Notes: a model not told the origin generated them from the letters alone. A stretch of 39,161 nucleotides of DNA from Planctomyces sp. (GCA_016795105.1 JAEUIH010000068.1:1-39161); one strand, 5' to 3'; numbered from the stretch's first letter, positions 1-8,830 are shown. Made by a program: numbers and translations.

Positions 1-84
1 GAAATGTTGCATACGCTTCGAAAGCTTAACCCACGATTCTCGTGATCGCTGGTCCTTCCATCTTGTCTACATTTGGTGGTGTGT

Positions 85-106
85 GCTCGGGCAGGAATGC
101 CCGAGC
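85..106. terminator. Perfect hairpin just after the C45 gene stop
   Basis: A perfect inverted repeat has arms GCTCGGGCA and TGCCCGAGC around a 4-base loop. It begins 3 bases beyond the stop codon of the minus-strand gene at 110-1954. No clear T-tract follows on either strand, so intrinsic termination is uncertain. A near-identical sequence lies at about 7991-8010, again directly after a minus-strand stop, so this looks like a repeat family placed at gene ends. Confidence 0.5.
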
Positions 107-109
107 TAC

Positions 110-1954
110 TTACATTTGTTTGAGGAGTGCTTGTAGGTCAAGGCGAACGTAGGGCATTTCGGCGGCGGGTTTGAGGTGGCTGGCGTTTGCAACGTAGAGC
201 ACACCGTCCTGAGGCACGAACAGGACATTATGCAGGTTGGACTGCATCGCGACGGGTCGGCTCATCAGCCACATCCCCAGATCCGCATCAATTTGACCAT
301 GCTTTTCGGTGACGCGTCGCCGCAATTCTTCAAGTCGACTTCCGGCGGAAAGGACGACGGTATCAGAGATTCCTTCGCCGAGTCGTTCGTGACTCTGACC
401 AGGATTTACGAATTCGATCATCTCCGGAGTGGCGGCCACACCCACAGCCTGGTTGGCTTTGCCATCGGCGAACACATAGTAGTACTCACAGGTTCGAGGA
501 CTATTTGCCCAGAGAGCCTTGACCTCGTCGAGTGTACGGCATTCTTCAAGAGCTCGGCGCATGAGAGTTGCCATCGGTGCACCATCCCATTTGCCTTCTC
601 CACGCCCCCCCATTTCACCCAGAGAAATTGCTTCGGCGTTCATGCCGCTGACGCTGCCGACGAATCCTGCATAGCCAACATTTGCGAAAGGAATCTGGCC
701 TTCAGCCTGTACGATAAAAGTTGTTGCGGCATCCTGAAGACCAATTGTTGTCATATAGTCGAGTACGCGTCCGTGATAAAGCTTTCCGTCCATGGTTGCC
801 GATCCAAAGACGGCAAACCCGGAGCAATGGAACAGTTCCGGGAAGACATTGAGGACTTCGACGGTCTGGGGATCAAGTTCCAGCGCGCTGGCAAGTGCCC
901 GCATTTCAACTTTGTGACGTTCAGGAATATGGGGGTTGAGTCGGGCGAATGCATCTTTGAGATCATCCCGAAACCAGTGTCCGGTACGAACGACGTGGGC
1001 GGTTCCAAAAGTGTAGAGTACAGATTCGATGCAGCGAGTTGATTCGTCAGGCAGGAGCTTGCCGTGCGCTTCGCCGATCTGCTCGGGAGTACCTTTCAGG
1101 AGAGCGACTCTTTGTCCATCAATCCACAGCAGCTGACCGTTGGGAACTGATCGCGGCTTCTGAGAGGGATTTGTGAGCTGGTCGCCGGGTTCAAGAATCT
1201 CGGTCGCGCGTCGAACACCGCGAACGAGTGTTCGTTCGAGTTCTTCGCGTGAGATCTCTTTGACGGTCATCCCGGTCCATTCCGTAGCGGATGATGGAGA
1301 TTCTGCGGAAACGACTGTTTGGAGAGCAACCCTGACATCGCCGGTTTCGACAACAAACTGTCCTTCATTCTGAATGCAGAAGTGGACATTGCCGTCGACC
1401 GTCCAGCGGTTTGCATCGCTTTCCCATGACAGCTTCTGTGTTGCGAGGATTGTTTTGAGTGTTGTGTCGAGATCTCCTGCGGTGAAGATGCCGGTCAGCT
1501 GAGTCCATGTGGAGATCTTTGAGGCAGGAGAGACGAGTCGACTCAGGAGTTGATCTGCACTCAGACTGTCTTCAGGGGCGACATCGCCTTTCCCGAGAAA
1601 AACAACAGAGTGTTTTGGTAAAGCGAGTGCAGTGATGCCCGAACGGCGTCGAATCTCCAGAGCGTAATCGGAATGAGTGACAGCAAAATCAAACGACTCA
1701 CTGTCATAGCGAACCGATTTGACGTCAATCTGCTGAGGCTTACCGTCGATCGGGAGGGTGATCTGACCTTCGATGGAAAACTGGTCTTCACGTCCGGCAA
1801 GGCTGGAAACAAGCGGGCGAATCCCATTAACGAGTTCTGCGATTTTCAACGAATCGGAATCTTCGCCAGCACTGCAGACTGAGGAACCTGGCGGCATTGC
1901 AGCCAGAGCTGCAACGCAGAAAATCCACAACAAATTGCGAAGAATTCGCCCCAT
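110..1954 (-). CDS. Secreted C45-family autoproteolytic acyltransferase/peptidase
   Basis: The 614-residue product begins with a signal peptide (basic MGRILR, hydrophobic core to about residue 21, small residues near 28). Residues about 280-610 resemble the C45 acyl-CoA:6-aminopenicillanic acid acyltransferase family: a [11 protein letters not shown] stretch near 289-299 and the expected N-terminal nucleophile Cys377 in [10 protein letters not shown], followed by [12 protein letters not shown]. In the known family, self-cleavage before the Cys exposes an Ntn-hydrolase active site acting on amide bonds; the substrate here is unknown. Residues 40-260 form an extra beta-rich domain faintly recalling LolA-like folds, which is inference. 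The ATG at 1954 is preceded by GGGAG 8 bases upstream, supporting this start. The gene is divergent from fumA. Confidence 0.8.
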   Translation of the reverse strand: MGRILRNLLWIFCVAALAAMPPGSSVCSAGEDSDSLKIAELVNGIRPLVSSLAGREDQFSIEGQITLPIDGKPQQIDVKSVRYDSESFDFAVTHSDYALEIRRRSGITALALPKHSVVFLGKGDVAPEDSLSADQLLSRLVSPASKISTWTQLTGIFTAGDLDTTLKTILATQKLSWESDANRWTVDGNVHFCIQNEGQFVVETGDVRVALQTVVSAESPSSATEWTGMTVKEISREELERTLVRGVRRATEILEPGDQLTNPSQKPRSVPNGQLLWIDGQRVALLKGTPEQIGEAHGKLLPDESTRCIESVLYTFGTAHVVRTGHWFRDDLKDAFARLNPHIPERHKVEMRALASALELDPQTVEVLNVFPELFHCSGFAVFGSATMDGKLYHGRVLDYMTTIGLQDAATTFIVQAEGQIPFANVGYAGFVGSVSGMNAEAISLGEMGGRGEGKWDGAPMATLMRRALEECRTLDEVKALWANSPRTCEYYYVFADGKANQAVGVAATPEMIEFVNPGQSHERLGEGISDTVVLSAGSRLEELRRRVTEKHGQIDADLGMWLMSRPVAMQSNLHNVLFVPQDGVLYVANASHLKPAAEMPYVRLDLQALLKQM

Positions 1955-2136
1955 GGATCATGCTCCCGCATGTGTTCAAAAGTAGACCGAAACGTGACGC
2001 AGCATATCAACTGACAGCAATCGGTACCAAATGGTTTTTGACTTCGAGAATCCGAAGTCTGTCGATAGTCCGGCTGCGGTTCGAATCAGAATTTGTTACT
2101 GTCTGCAGAAAGGTGTTTGGGAAAGCCGGTTCTTTA

Positions 2137-2178
2137 TCAGTATTTGTTTCTGAATGGTCAGTATTTGCTTCTGAATGG
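2137..2178 (+). repeat. Two tandem 21-bp repeats upstream of fumA
   Basis: Two adjacent 21-base units (2137-2157 and 2158-2178) start TCAGTATTTG and end CTGAATGG, with a single T/C difference. A weaker third relative beginning TCAGAATTTG lies at 2086-2101. The array ends 12 bases before the fumarase start codon, so it lies in the leader or promoter. The frame stays open through it, but the encoded residues do not look like fumarase sequence. Confidence 0.75.
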
Positions 2179-2190
2179 ATCACCCGCGAC

Positions 2191-3822
2191 ATGCCTACTC
2201 AGCCGTTTGTCTATCAGGAAATGTTCGAGCTTGGTCAGGATGAGACTCAGTACCGCCTGCTCACCCGTGAGCATGTTGGTACTGCAGTATTTCAGGGCAG
2301 GAATGTTTTGACTGTAGAACCCGAGGCATTGACCTTGTTGTCTGCTCAGGCGTTCCATGACATCAATTTCTTCCTGCGACCGGCACATCTCAAACAGGTT
2401 GCCGCGATTCTTGATGATCCGCAGGCATCTGACAACGATCGCATGGTTGCACTCACAATGTTGAAGAATGCAGACGTGGCAAGTGCCGGTGTCCTTCCAT
2501 TCTGCCAGGACACAGGAACTGCGACCATCATCGGAAAGAAGGGGAACGCAGTCTGGTCTGTGGGCGATGAGGAGGCGTTGTCTCGAGGTGTGTATAATGC
2601 GTATACGGAAAACAATCTGCGATATTCGCAGAACGCACCGCTCACCATGTGGGACGAAAAGAACACCAATACCAATCTGCCGGCTCAGATTGATCTGTAT
2701 GCCTGTGACGGAGACGAATACAAGTTTCTGTTTGTTGCCAAAGGAGGAGGCTCGGCAAATAAGTCTTACCTCTACCAGGAGACCCGCGCGGTCCTGAATC
2801 CAAAGACCCTTGTGGAGTTTCTGACGGAAAAAATGATGAGTCTGGGCACTGCAGCCTGTCCACCGTATCACCTTGTGTTTGTGATTGGAGGAACGTCAGC
2901 CGAAGCAACTCTGAAGACGGTTAAGATGGCATCCACGAAGTACCTCGACCATCTTCCGGTCACCGGCAATGCTCAGGGACGTGCGTTCAGGGACATCGAG
3001 CTGGAAGCACAGATGCTGGAAGTGGCTCGCACCTGCGGTATCGGCGCTCAGTTCGGAGGAAAGTATTTTGCTCTGGATGTTCGTGTGATCCGGCTGCCAC
3101 GACATGGAGCATCGTTGCCGATTGGCATTGGTGTTTCCTGTAGTGCGGACCGTCAGGCAAAGGCCAAAATCACGCCGGACGGTGTCTTCCTCGAACAGCT
3201 TGAATTCGAACCGCTGAAGTATATTCCCGAAGCGTTGAGGCATCGCAAAGATGAGAGTGCGGTGAAGATTGATCTGAATCGGCCAATGTCCGAGATCCTC
3301 AAAGAGCTGTCGAACTACCCAGTGACGACTCGATTGCTGCTCAGTGGACCGATTGTTGTAGCCCGCGACATCGCCCATGCGAAGCTCAAAGAACGACTGG
3401 ATTCCGGGAAGCCGCTTCCTGAGTATTTTCGAAATCATCCGGTTTATTACGCCGGCCCTGCCAAGAAACCGGAAGGACTTCCCAGCGGGTCTTTCGGACC
3501 AACCACAGCCGGCCGAATGGATGCATATGTTGATCTGTTTCAGGCCCACGGCGGCAGTATGGTCATGATTGCGAAAGGTAACCGAGGTCCCGGAGTCACG
3601 GCTGCCTGCCAGAAACATGGTGGCTTCTATCTGGGAAGCATCGGCGGACCGGCTGCAATTCTGGCGAAGGAGAACATTCGGAGTGTTGAGGTCGTTGAGT
3701 TTCCGGAACTGGGCATGGAAGCCATCTGGAAGATCGAAGTGCAGGACTTTCCGGCCTTTATCCTGGTCGACGACAAGGGCCATGACTTCTTCGCAAACGT
3801 CGGTCCAGGATGTGCTCACTAA
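2191..3822 (+). CDS. fumA: Class I fumarate hydratase (4Fe-4S)
   Basis: This cytoplasmic TCA-cycle enzyme interconverts fumarate and L-malate using an oxygen-sensitive 4Fe-4S cluster. The 543-residue product is close to E. coli FumA in length. The three cluster ligands are recognisable as Cys105 ([10 protein letters not shown]), Cys223 (TAACPPYH) and Cys317 (GVSCSAD), matching the 105/224/318 spacing known for E. coli. The frame is open for 98 codons further upstream, but homology begins at [12 protein letters not shown], the counterpart of the usual FumA N-terminus, so the ATG at 2191 is chosen. No strong ribosome-binding site is visible; 21-bp tandem repeats end 12 bases before the start. 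The enolase-superfamily gene follows after 71 bases and may be co-transcribed. Confidence 0.95.
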   Translation: MPTQPFVYQEMFELGQDETQYRLLTREHVGTAVFQGRNVLTVEPEALTLLSAQAFHDINFFLRPAHLKQVAAILDDPQASDNDRMVALTMLKNADVASAGVLPFCQDTGTATIIGKKGNAVWSVGDEEALSRGVYNAYTENNLRYSQNAPLTMWDEKNTNTNLPAQIDLYACDGDEYKFLFVAKGGGSANKSYLYQETRAVLNPKTLVEFLTEKMMSLGTAACPPYHLVFVIGGTSAEATLKTVKMASTKYLDHLPVTGNAQGRAFRDIELEAQMLEVARTCGIGAQFGGKYFALDVRVIRLPRHGASLPIGIGVSCSADRQAKAKITPDGVFLEQLEFEPLKYIPEALRHRKDESAVKIDLNRPMSEILKELSNYPVTTRLLLSGPIVVARDIAHAKLKERLDSGKPLPEYFRNHPVYYAGPAKKPEGLPSGSFGPTTAGRMDAYVDLFQAHGGSMVMIAKGNRGPGVTAACQKHGGFYLGSIGGPAAILAKENIRSVEVVEFPELGMEAIWKIEVQDFPAFILVDDKGHDFFANVGPGCAH

Positions 3823-3893
3823 CCGGGACGTGCTCACTCATCGTAATCACCTCACATACCGAACTGGCGGATGGACCTGACTGTGGAGCCCAA

Positions 3894-5012
3894 ATGAAGA
3901 TTCAGTCGATTGAAGCAGTACCAGTTCGCATCCCGATCAGGCTCGAGCGCAGGATGATTTCGGCGCTTGGGCGCCATGAAGTATCAAACTACGTGATCGT
4001 TCGACTTACGACGGACACTGGAGTGATTGGTGTCGGTGAAGCGACTGTAATGCCACGCTGGAGTGGAGAGACCGTCTGGGGCGCGTTTGGGATGATTCAG
4101 CATCTGATGGCACCAGTTCTGACTGGCTGCGATCTCAACGACTTTGATGAGATCTCTCGTCGTCTGGATGCTGTTACTGTGGACAATTGGTTTGCAAAGG
4201 CCGCCATCGAAATGGCCTGCTGGGATGCTCTTGGAAAAGCTGCCGGCAAGCCGGTTTATGAGCTTCTGGGCGGTGCTGTGCGACCATTGACGATTCGTAA
4301 CCGTTTCTCATTGGGCGCCTATACGCCGGAGGTTTCCGCAGAACGGACGGCAAAACTTGTCGCGGCGGGATTTACCACCATCAAGGTCAAGGTCGGGACT
4401 GGCGTTGAACAGGACATCGCGAGAGTGCGAGCTGTTCGAAAAGTCATTGGCCCCGATCTGACGCTCACTGTCGATGCAAATGGTGGCTGGACCGAGGAAG
4501 AAGCCAGAGAATGCCTGACGCAGCTTGAGGATCAGCGAATTGAACTCGTGGAACAACCGCTGTGCCGAGGAAATTACACTGGGTTGCGGAAGCTCCGAAA
4601 GGACCTGGGAATCCGAATTCTGGCGGACGAAAGTTGCTTTGATGAGATTGAAGCACGTGAGCTGATCCTTCAGGAATGCTGTGATGCAATCACTTTGTAT
4701 CCTGGAAAGCAGGGAGGAATACGGCGAGCATGCCGGATGGCGGCGCTGGCAGAACAGCATTCAATCCCCTGCACCATCGGATCAAACCTGGAATGGGATA
4801 TCGCCGCTGCTGCCATGATGCACTTCATTGTTGCGTCTCAAAATGTGCAGGTTGAATCGATTCCGGGAGATTGTCTCGGGCCGAGTTATCATGAATTCTC
4901 GATTGTGACGGACCCGCTTCGGATTGAGGGCCCTTTCACAACGATTTCTTCTGCCCCAGGGCTTGGGATCAATGTAGACTGGAAACGAGTGGAACAAAAC
5001 CGGCTCTGGTAA
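3894..5012 (+). CDS. Enolase-superfamily enzyme, muconate-cycloisomerase-like
   Basis: The 372-residue protein has the N-terminal capping domain and a TIM-like barrel of the mandelate racemase/muconate lactonizing group. Visible are the KxK motif (Lys164, Lys166), metal ligands Asp194 (VDANGG), Glu220 (VEQP) and Asp245 (ADES), and a GG at 274-275. In muconate lactonizing enzymes and dipeptide epimerases a second catalytic lysine lies 24 residues after the last metal ligand; here that position is Tyr269 (TLYPGKQGG), although Lys272 remains. The reaction therefore cannot be assigned: proton abstraction from a carboxylate substrate is the family theme, but epimerase, cycloisomerase or dehydratase activity all remain possible. 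The ATG at 3894 matches the usual MKI family start. The frame extends 28 codons further upstream, overlapping the fumA end, and lacks family sequence there. Confidence 0.85.
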   Translation: MKIQSIEAVPVRIPIRLERRMISALGRHEVSNYVIVRLTTDTGVIGVGEATVMPRWSGETVWGAFGMIQHLMAPVLTGCDLNDFDEISRRLDAVTVDNWFAKAAIEMACWDALGKAAGKPVYELLGGAVRPLTIRNRFSLGAYTPEVSAERTAKLVAAGFTTIKVKVGTGVEQDIARVRAVRKVIGPDLTLTVDANGGWTEEEARECLTQLEDQRIELVEQPLCRGNYTGLRKLRKDLGIRILADESCFDEIEARELILQECCDAITLYPGKQGGIRRACRMAALAEQHSIPCTIGSNLEWDIAAAAMMHFIVASQNVQVESIPGDCLGPSYHEFSIVTDPLRIEGPFTTISSAPGLGINVDWKRVEQNRLW

Positions 5013-5025
5013 TTCGCTTCCGGCA

Positions 5026-6273
5026 ATGGCACATCGTATGACGAATTCGATGCGAACCTGTTACCTCCAGGCGTGCCGCACGTTCATCGCGGTCTGCTGC
5101 CTGCTGCTTTTCAGCAGTCTGGTGTTCGCTGACGAACAAGTGAAGGCGGTACCTGCGGAGTATCGTTCGAAGAACTTTCTGCTCACGACAGATTTGGACG
5201 AAGAAGAGGCAGAAGCCCTGCTGACTCGCCTTGAGACGATGCTCCGCATTGTTTCAAGATACTGGGGAGCACCCAGTCGGAAGACGATTCGACTCTTCGT
5301 CGCAGAAGACCTCGGTCGATGGCCGCCAGGACGGCTTCCTCCGGAAGGTGAAACGGCCATTCGACAGGGAGGCATTACACTGGCGCGAGGTATGCGGTAT
5401 GGACGCCGGTTTGACTTTGATGCCATAGTCTATTCTTCGGCTGCCGGTGGAACGCCTCAGCATGAAGCCGTACATGCCTACTGCTATCAAACGTTCGGGG
5501 AAACCGGGCCAACCTGGTATGCAGAAGGAATGGCAGAGATGGGAAACTACTGGGACGAAAATGATCCAACAGTGACCTGCCCGGATTACATCATTGAATT
5601 CCTGAAGCGGTCTCCTCGGCCAACTGTCGAAGAAATTACAGTATCTGATGATGTATCGGGCGATGGCTGGAGGAAGTACGCCTGGCGATGGGCTCTTTGT
5701 CACTTTCTGGCAAACAATACGAACTACGCTGAACGGTTTCGTGTTCTGGGCAGCAACTACCTGAGCGGAGGCAAGCCTTCGTTCGAACGAACATTTGAAA
5801 CGACTCTTCCTGAACTGGAGTTTGAGTTCGATTTTTTCCTCGATCATCTGGAACGTGGGTTTGATGTTGGTCAGTGCAGTTGGGACTGGTCGGCTCGCTT
5901 TCGTGAACTGAAAGAAAAACCCATTGCTGCCAAAGTACAGGCTGATCGCGGCTGGCAGAGCGGAGCGATTCGGGTGATTCAGGGCCAGCGAATTGCCTAC
6001 CGAGCGACTGGCGAATGGCAGTTACTGAAAGAGGAGCTCGAACCTGGGGAATCCGTCTGCACTGCTGATGGACTTGATGATGGCAGCGGGAAACTGGTCG
6101 CCACCATTCGCACATCTACAGGCCTGATCAAGGAGTTCGAGCTTGGATCAAAAGGGGTGCTGGAGATCTCAGAGTCCGGAGACCTGTATCTGAGATGTCG
6201 TGAACCCTGGTCTTTAATCCGCGACAACTCCGGGACGGTAAACGTGGAATTTCAGGCGTCACCCCCAAACTAG
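5026..6273 (+). CDS. Secreted DUF1570-type putative zinc metallopeptidase
   Basis: The 415-residue product has a signal peptide (hydrophobic stretch about residues 19-35, ending VFADE). An HExxH zinc motif lies at 146-150 (HEAVH), followed by WYAEGMAE at 164-171, where Glu167 or Glu171 could be the third ligand. This pattern is typical of gluzincin-like DUF1570 proteins common in planctomycetes. The C-terminal part (about 280-415) has no recognised domain. Proteolytic activity is inferred from the motif only. It starts 13 bases after the enolase-superfamily gene. The start could be Met1, Met5 or Met9; Met9 gives the most usual signal peptide length. Confidence 0.72.
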   Translation: MAHRMTNSMRTCYLQACRTFIAVCCLLLFSSLVFADEQVKAVPAEYRSKNFLLTTDLDEEEAEALLTRLETMLRIVSRYWGAPSRKTIRLFVAEDLGRWPPGRLPPEGETAIRQGGITLARGMRYGRRFDFDAIVYSSAAGGTPQHEAVHAYCYQTFGETGPTWYAEGMAEMGNYWDENDPTVTCPDYIIEFLKRSPRPTVEEITVSDDVSGDGWRKYAWRWALCHFLANNTNYAERFRVLGSNYLSGGKPSFERTFETTLPELEFEFDFFLDHLERGFDVGQCSWDWSARFRELKEKPIAAKVQADRGWQSGAIRVIQGQRIAYRATGEWQLLKEELEPGESVCTADGLDDGSGKLVATIRTSTGLIKEFELGSKGVLEISESGDLYLRCREPWSLIRDNSGTVNVEFQASPPN

Positions 6274-6358
6274 GATAGCCATTCCTGGCCGTCAGTTCGG
6301 CGTCGCTGGAAATTTCGCGTTGCATCAGGCATTGTATGTGGGCTGTTTACATTCATGA

Positions 6359-6391
6359 TTTGGCGAGGTATGTCTAAGATAGATCGCCAAA
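6359..6391. promoter_or_regulatory. 33-bp palindrome, copy 1, upstream of ATPase
   Basis: Perfect arms TTTGGCGA (6359-6366) and TCGCCAAA (6384-6391) flank a 17-base spacer beginning GGTATGTC. Copy 2 has the same arms and spacer length, with centres 53 bases apart, close to five helical turns. It is probably an operator for the downstream ATPase or a recognition site of a mobile unit; the choice is inference. Confidence 0.75.
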
Positions 6392-6411
6392 TGTGTGTTT
6401 TTAGGAATAGA

Positions 6412-6444
6412 TTTGGCGAGGTATGTCATCTATACTTCGCCAAA
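6412..6444. promoter_or_regulatory. 33-bp palindrome, copy 2, upstream of ATPase
   Basis: Arms TTTGGCGA (6412-6419) and TCGCCAAA (6437-6444) flank a 17-base spacer that shares its first eight bases, GGTATGTC, with copy 1. With one mismatch the symmetry extends to 13 bases per arm. It ends 41 bases before the ATPase ATG, so it would sit in the promoter or the 5' leader. Confidence 0.75.
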
Positions 6445-6485
6445 ACAGGAGACCAGGCAGTCCACGGGGAGCTGAAAGATCATTC

Positions 6486-7931
6486 ATGGCCAGAAGCGAG
6501 AAAGTCATCGGGCGTGTGGATGAAAAGCGGGTCTTGGATGTCGTGCTGGCTTCCAGGGACCCGGAGTTGGTGGCCGTTTATGGACGCCGTCGCGTAGGGA
6601 AAACCTTTCTGATACGCGAGCATATGAAGCAGCATCTCGTGCTTGAGGTTGTCGGGATGCACGACCAGGGCACCGCTGTCCAGTTAGCCAACTTCCTGAT
6701 GTCGCTCCGAAATGCCTTTCCAGCAGTTCCGCTGGTGCAGCCCAGGACCTGGCTCGAAGCCTTTGAGCTATTGCGACATTGCCTCGAACAACCCACGCAG
6801 ATCAAAGGGAAGCGAGTCATCTTCATTGATGAGTTTCCCTGGATGGCCAGCCGGAAGAGCGGTTTCGTGGCTGCTTTTGAGAATTTCTGGAATTACTACG
6901 CCAGTCGACATCGCGATTTGGCAGTCATCGTCTGTGGTTCCGCCGCTGCCTGGATGATTCGCAATGTGGTCAATGCCCGCGGTGGACTGCACAATCGACT
7001 GACGCGACGCATCCTGCTTGAGCCATTCCGTTTGGATGAAGTTCAGCAATACCTGCAGTACCGCAGGATTCCCTGGGACCAGCGGCAGATTGTGATGGTC
7101 TATATGGCCTTTGGTGGCATTCCCCACTACCTGAATCTTATTCAACCCGGCCAGTCCGCAGCCCAATGCATCGAGGCGGAGTGCTTTCGCAGCGAAGGAA
7201 TGCTGCGCAACGAATACCGCAACTTGTATGCAGCGCTCTTCGAGTCCTATGCCACTCATGAAGCGATTGTCAAGGTCCTCGCGACCAGTTGGATCGGTCT
7301 AACCCGCGATCAAGTGCTCGCCAGGGCGCATTTATCCAGTGGTGGTGGTGTGACGAAGGCCATCGAGGAGCTCCAGCTGTCGGGCTTCGTGACGGAGACT
7401 TTCTCGCTCGACAAAAAAAGTAAGGGCAGCCTGCTGCGATTGACTGACGAGTTTTCCGTGTTTTTTTGGCACTGGATGCACTCGACGGCTGCTGCGAATT
7501 CATGGCTGCGACAATCGTCCGGCCGCCGCTATGAGACCTGGTGCGGATACGCCTTCGAATCGCTTTGCTTCAAACACTTACACGCGATTCGCGGTGCCAT
7601 TGGTATTGCCGACGTAGAAACTCAGGCTGCATCGTGGCGTTACGTCGGAAAAACAGCCACCGACGAAGAAGGTGCACAGATCGATCTCTTGCTCGATCGA
7701 GCTGATCAGTGCATCAACATTTGCGAAATCAAGTTCTCCGACAAGCCCTTCGTGATCTCGAAGAGCTATGCTCAGTCGCTGGAGCGAAAGCTGCGTGTTT
7801 TCCGCCATCGGTCCGGTCGTCATCAGACTCTGTTTCTAACCATGATCACCCCGCAGGGCATTGTGCCCAATCGGTACTCAGCAGAACTGGTTACGAATGA
7901 AGTCGTCTTAAACGATCTTTTTGCGACGTAG
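6486..7931 (+). CDS. COG1672-type ATPase with C-terminal DUF234/nuclease-like domain
   Basis: The 481-residue protein has a P-loop GRRRVGKT at 33-40 and Walker B VIFIDEFPW at 111-119, as in the archaeal-ATPase/COG1672 group of AAA-related NTPases. A winged-helix-like region lies near 275-320. The C-terminal part (about 340-475) carries a D...EIK pattern (AQIDLLL, then ICEIKFSD) resembling a PD-(D/E)xK nuclease core, as in DUF234 proteins. Its biological role is not established in the family; links to mobile elements or defence have been suggested but are unproven. The start at 6486 (MARSEKVIGR) is preferred over an ATG at 6423 lying inside palindrome copy 2. It has no functional link to its neighbours, and with its palindromes it looks like an acquired module. 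Confidence 0.85.
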   Translation: MARSEKVIGRVDEKRVLDVVLASRDPELVAVYGRRRVGKTFLIREHMKQHLVLEVVGMHDQGTAVQLANFLMSLRNAFPAVPLVQPRTWLEAFELLRHCLEQPTQIKGKRVIFIDEFPWMASRKSGFVAAFENFWNYYASRHRDLAVIVCGSAAAWMIRNVVNARGGLHNRLTRRILLEPFRLDEVQQYLQYRRIPWDQRQIVMVYMAFGGIPHYLNLIQPGQSAAQCIEAECFRSEGMLRNEYRNLYAALFESYATHEAIVKVLATSWIGLTRDQVLARAHLSSGGGVTKAIEELQLSGFVTETFSLDKKSKGSLLRLTDEFSVFFWHWMHSTAAANSWLRQSSGRRYETWCGYAFESLCFKHLHAIRGAIGIADVETQAASWRYVGKTATDEEGAQIDLLLDRADQCINICEIKFSDKPFVISKSYAQSLERKLRVFRHRSGRHQTLFLTMITPQGIVPNRYSAELVTNEVVLNDLFAT

Positions 7932-7934
7932 GGT

Positions 7935-7980
7935 TCCCCGAGCCCTTCTTCAGCGATTGTGGAGTGGTTCAACTCGGGGA
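7935..7980. terminator. Weak hairpin after the ATPase gene
   Basis: Arms TCCCCGAG (7935-7942) and CTCGGGGA (7973-7980) surround a 30-base loop, starting 3 bases after the ATPase stop. The long loop and missing T-tract make this only a possible transcription end or an element boundary. Confidence 0.3.
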
Positions 7981-7990
7981 CCTTGGCGTT

Positions 7991-8010
7991 CTCGGGCAGG
8001 AATGCCCAGG
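7991..8010. repeat. Second copy of the gene-end hairpin repeat
   Basis: The sequence CTCGGGCAGGAATGCCCAGG repeats the element at 86-106 with a slightly imperfect outer stem; the inner arms GGGCA and TGCCC are intact. It begins directly after the stop of the minus-strand gene at 8011-8337. Flanking bases (CTACATCTGGTGGTG) also resemble those near the first copy (CTACATTTGGTGGTG at 67-81). Confidence 0.55.
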
Positions 8011-8337
8011 CTACATCTGGTGGTGATTGAAGTTCTTGTGGCCGAACTTCTGCTGAAGGAGCAGCTGTCCGAAGGATACTCCGGATCGGTGTCCGTGATT
8101 GAACCCATGATTGAAGTTGTGATGTTGGTTGTTGTGTCCGAACTGATTGTGGTGGAACTTGTTTCCGTGATGGAACTGGTTGCCGTGATGGAACTGATTT
8201 CCATGATTGAAATTGTGATGACCGGAGCCGTGCTGGCTGAATCCGAATGAAACATTCTTTCCGCCCGCTTCAGCAATCGCAGAACCAGCACTCAGAGCGA
8301 CAACCACCATCAGGATCAGTGTTTGGATCGTTTTCAT
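8011..8337 (-). CDS. Small secreted histidine/asparagine-rich protein
   Basis: The 108-residue product has a clear signal peptide (MKTIQTLILMVVVALSAGSA, cleavage likely after AIAEA). The mature part is dominated by His, Asn, Gly, Phe and Gln, with repeats of HGNQFH and HHNQFG type, and ends HKNFNHHQM. The DNA shows matching tandem repeats at about 8145-8220. Binding of nickel, zinc or copper outside the cytoplasm is a reasonable inference from composition, but there is no family match. The start at 8337 is supported by GAAGGA 9 bases upstream; a longer in-frame start at 8382 would put the signal peptide internally. The gene-end hairpin repeat follows directly. Confidence 0.7.
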   Translation of the reverse strand: MKTIQTLILMVVVALSAGSAIAEAGGKNVSFGFSQHGSGHHNFNHGNQFHHGNQFHHGNKFHHNQFGHNNQHHNFNHGFNHGHRSGVSFGQLLLQQKFGHKNFNHHQM

Positions 8338-8517
8338 TTCAGCATTCCTTCGAGTCTTGTTTTCCGGGGTCTTGTACTTCACACCTCCACATATGAGCCG
8401 ACCGGGCGGCTGTTACACAATTTCCAAACGAATTTTTGTTCACAGGCGTTGTTGAATCGAAAGAACTGGCGCAAACTGTTTCCAGGAATACACTTATGTA
8501 TTGTTGGGAGCGTGGAA

Positions 8518-8829
8518 ATGATTCGCTTACTTGTTTTGTACGGGCATCCAAAAGATCCAGCGGCCTTCGATTCGTATTACGAGTCGATTCACGTGCCTCT
8601 TGCGAAACGGATGCAGGGGCTTCGGAAATGGACCATTGGAAAGGTGACCGGGACACCCGGCGATCAGCCGTCACCGTTTTACTACGTTGCTGACCTGTAT
8701 GCAGACAGCCGTGAACAGATGGACGCAATTCTGGCTTCGCCGGAAGGACAAGCAGCGGTTGCTGATGTTCCGAACTATGCGACGGGAGGCGTGACGTTTG
8801 TGTATACCGAGGTGACGGACGTCATTTGA
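8518..8829 (+). CDS. EthD-domain protein
   Basis: The 103-residue product has the ferredoxin-like dimeric alpha/beta barrel pattern of the EthD family: MIRLLVLYGHP at the start, then FDSYYESIHVPLAKRM, and a late DLYADSREQMDAILASPEG. Family members are small cytoplasmic proteins named for EthD of ethyl tert-butyl ether degradation; no substrate can be assigned here. The start at 8518 is supported by GGGAG about 8 bases upstream. The stop lies 1 base from the stop of the convergent membrane-protein gene, leaving no room for a separate terminator. Confidence 0.82.
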   Translation: MIRLLVLYGHPKDPAAFDSYYESIHVPLAKRMQGLRKWTIGKVTGTPGDQPSPFYYVADLYADSREQMDAILASPEGQAAVADVPNYATGGVTFVYTEVTDVI

Positions 8830-8830
8830 G

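Noticed and set aside
176-1042. 288-codon plus-strand open frame
   Set aside because: Antisense to the C45-family gene, with no domain or ribosome-binding site.
2896-3837. 313-codon minus-strand open frame
   Set aside because: It lies wholly antisense to the well-supported fumarase gene and has no recognisable domain.
3812-3838. Direct repeat GTGCTCACT at the fumA end
   Set aside because: A 9-base repeat with 18-base period and no further copies; probably chance or a small local duplication.
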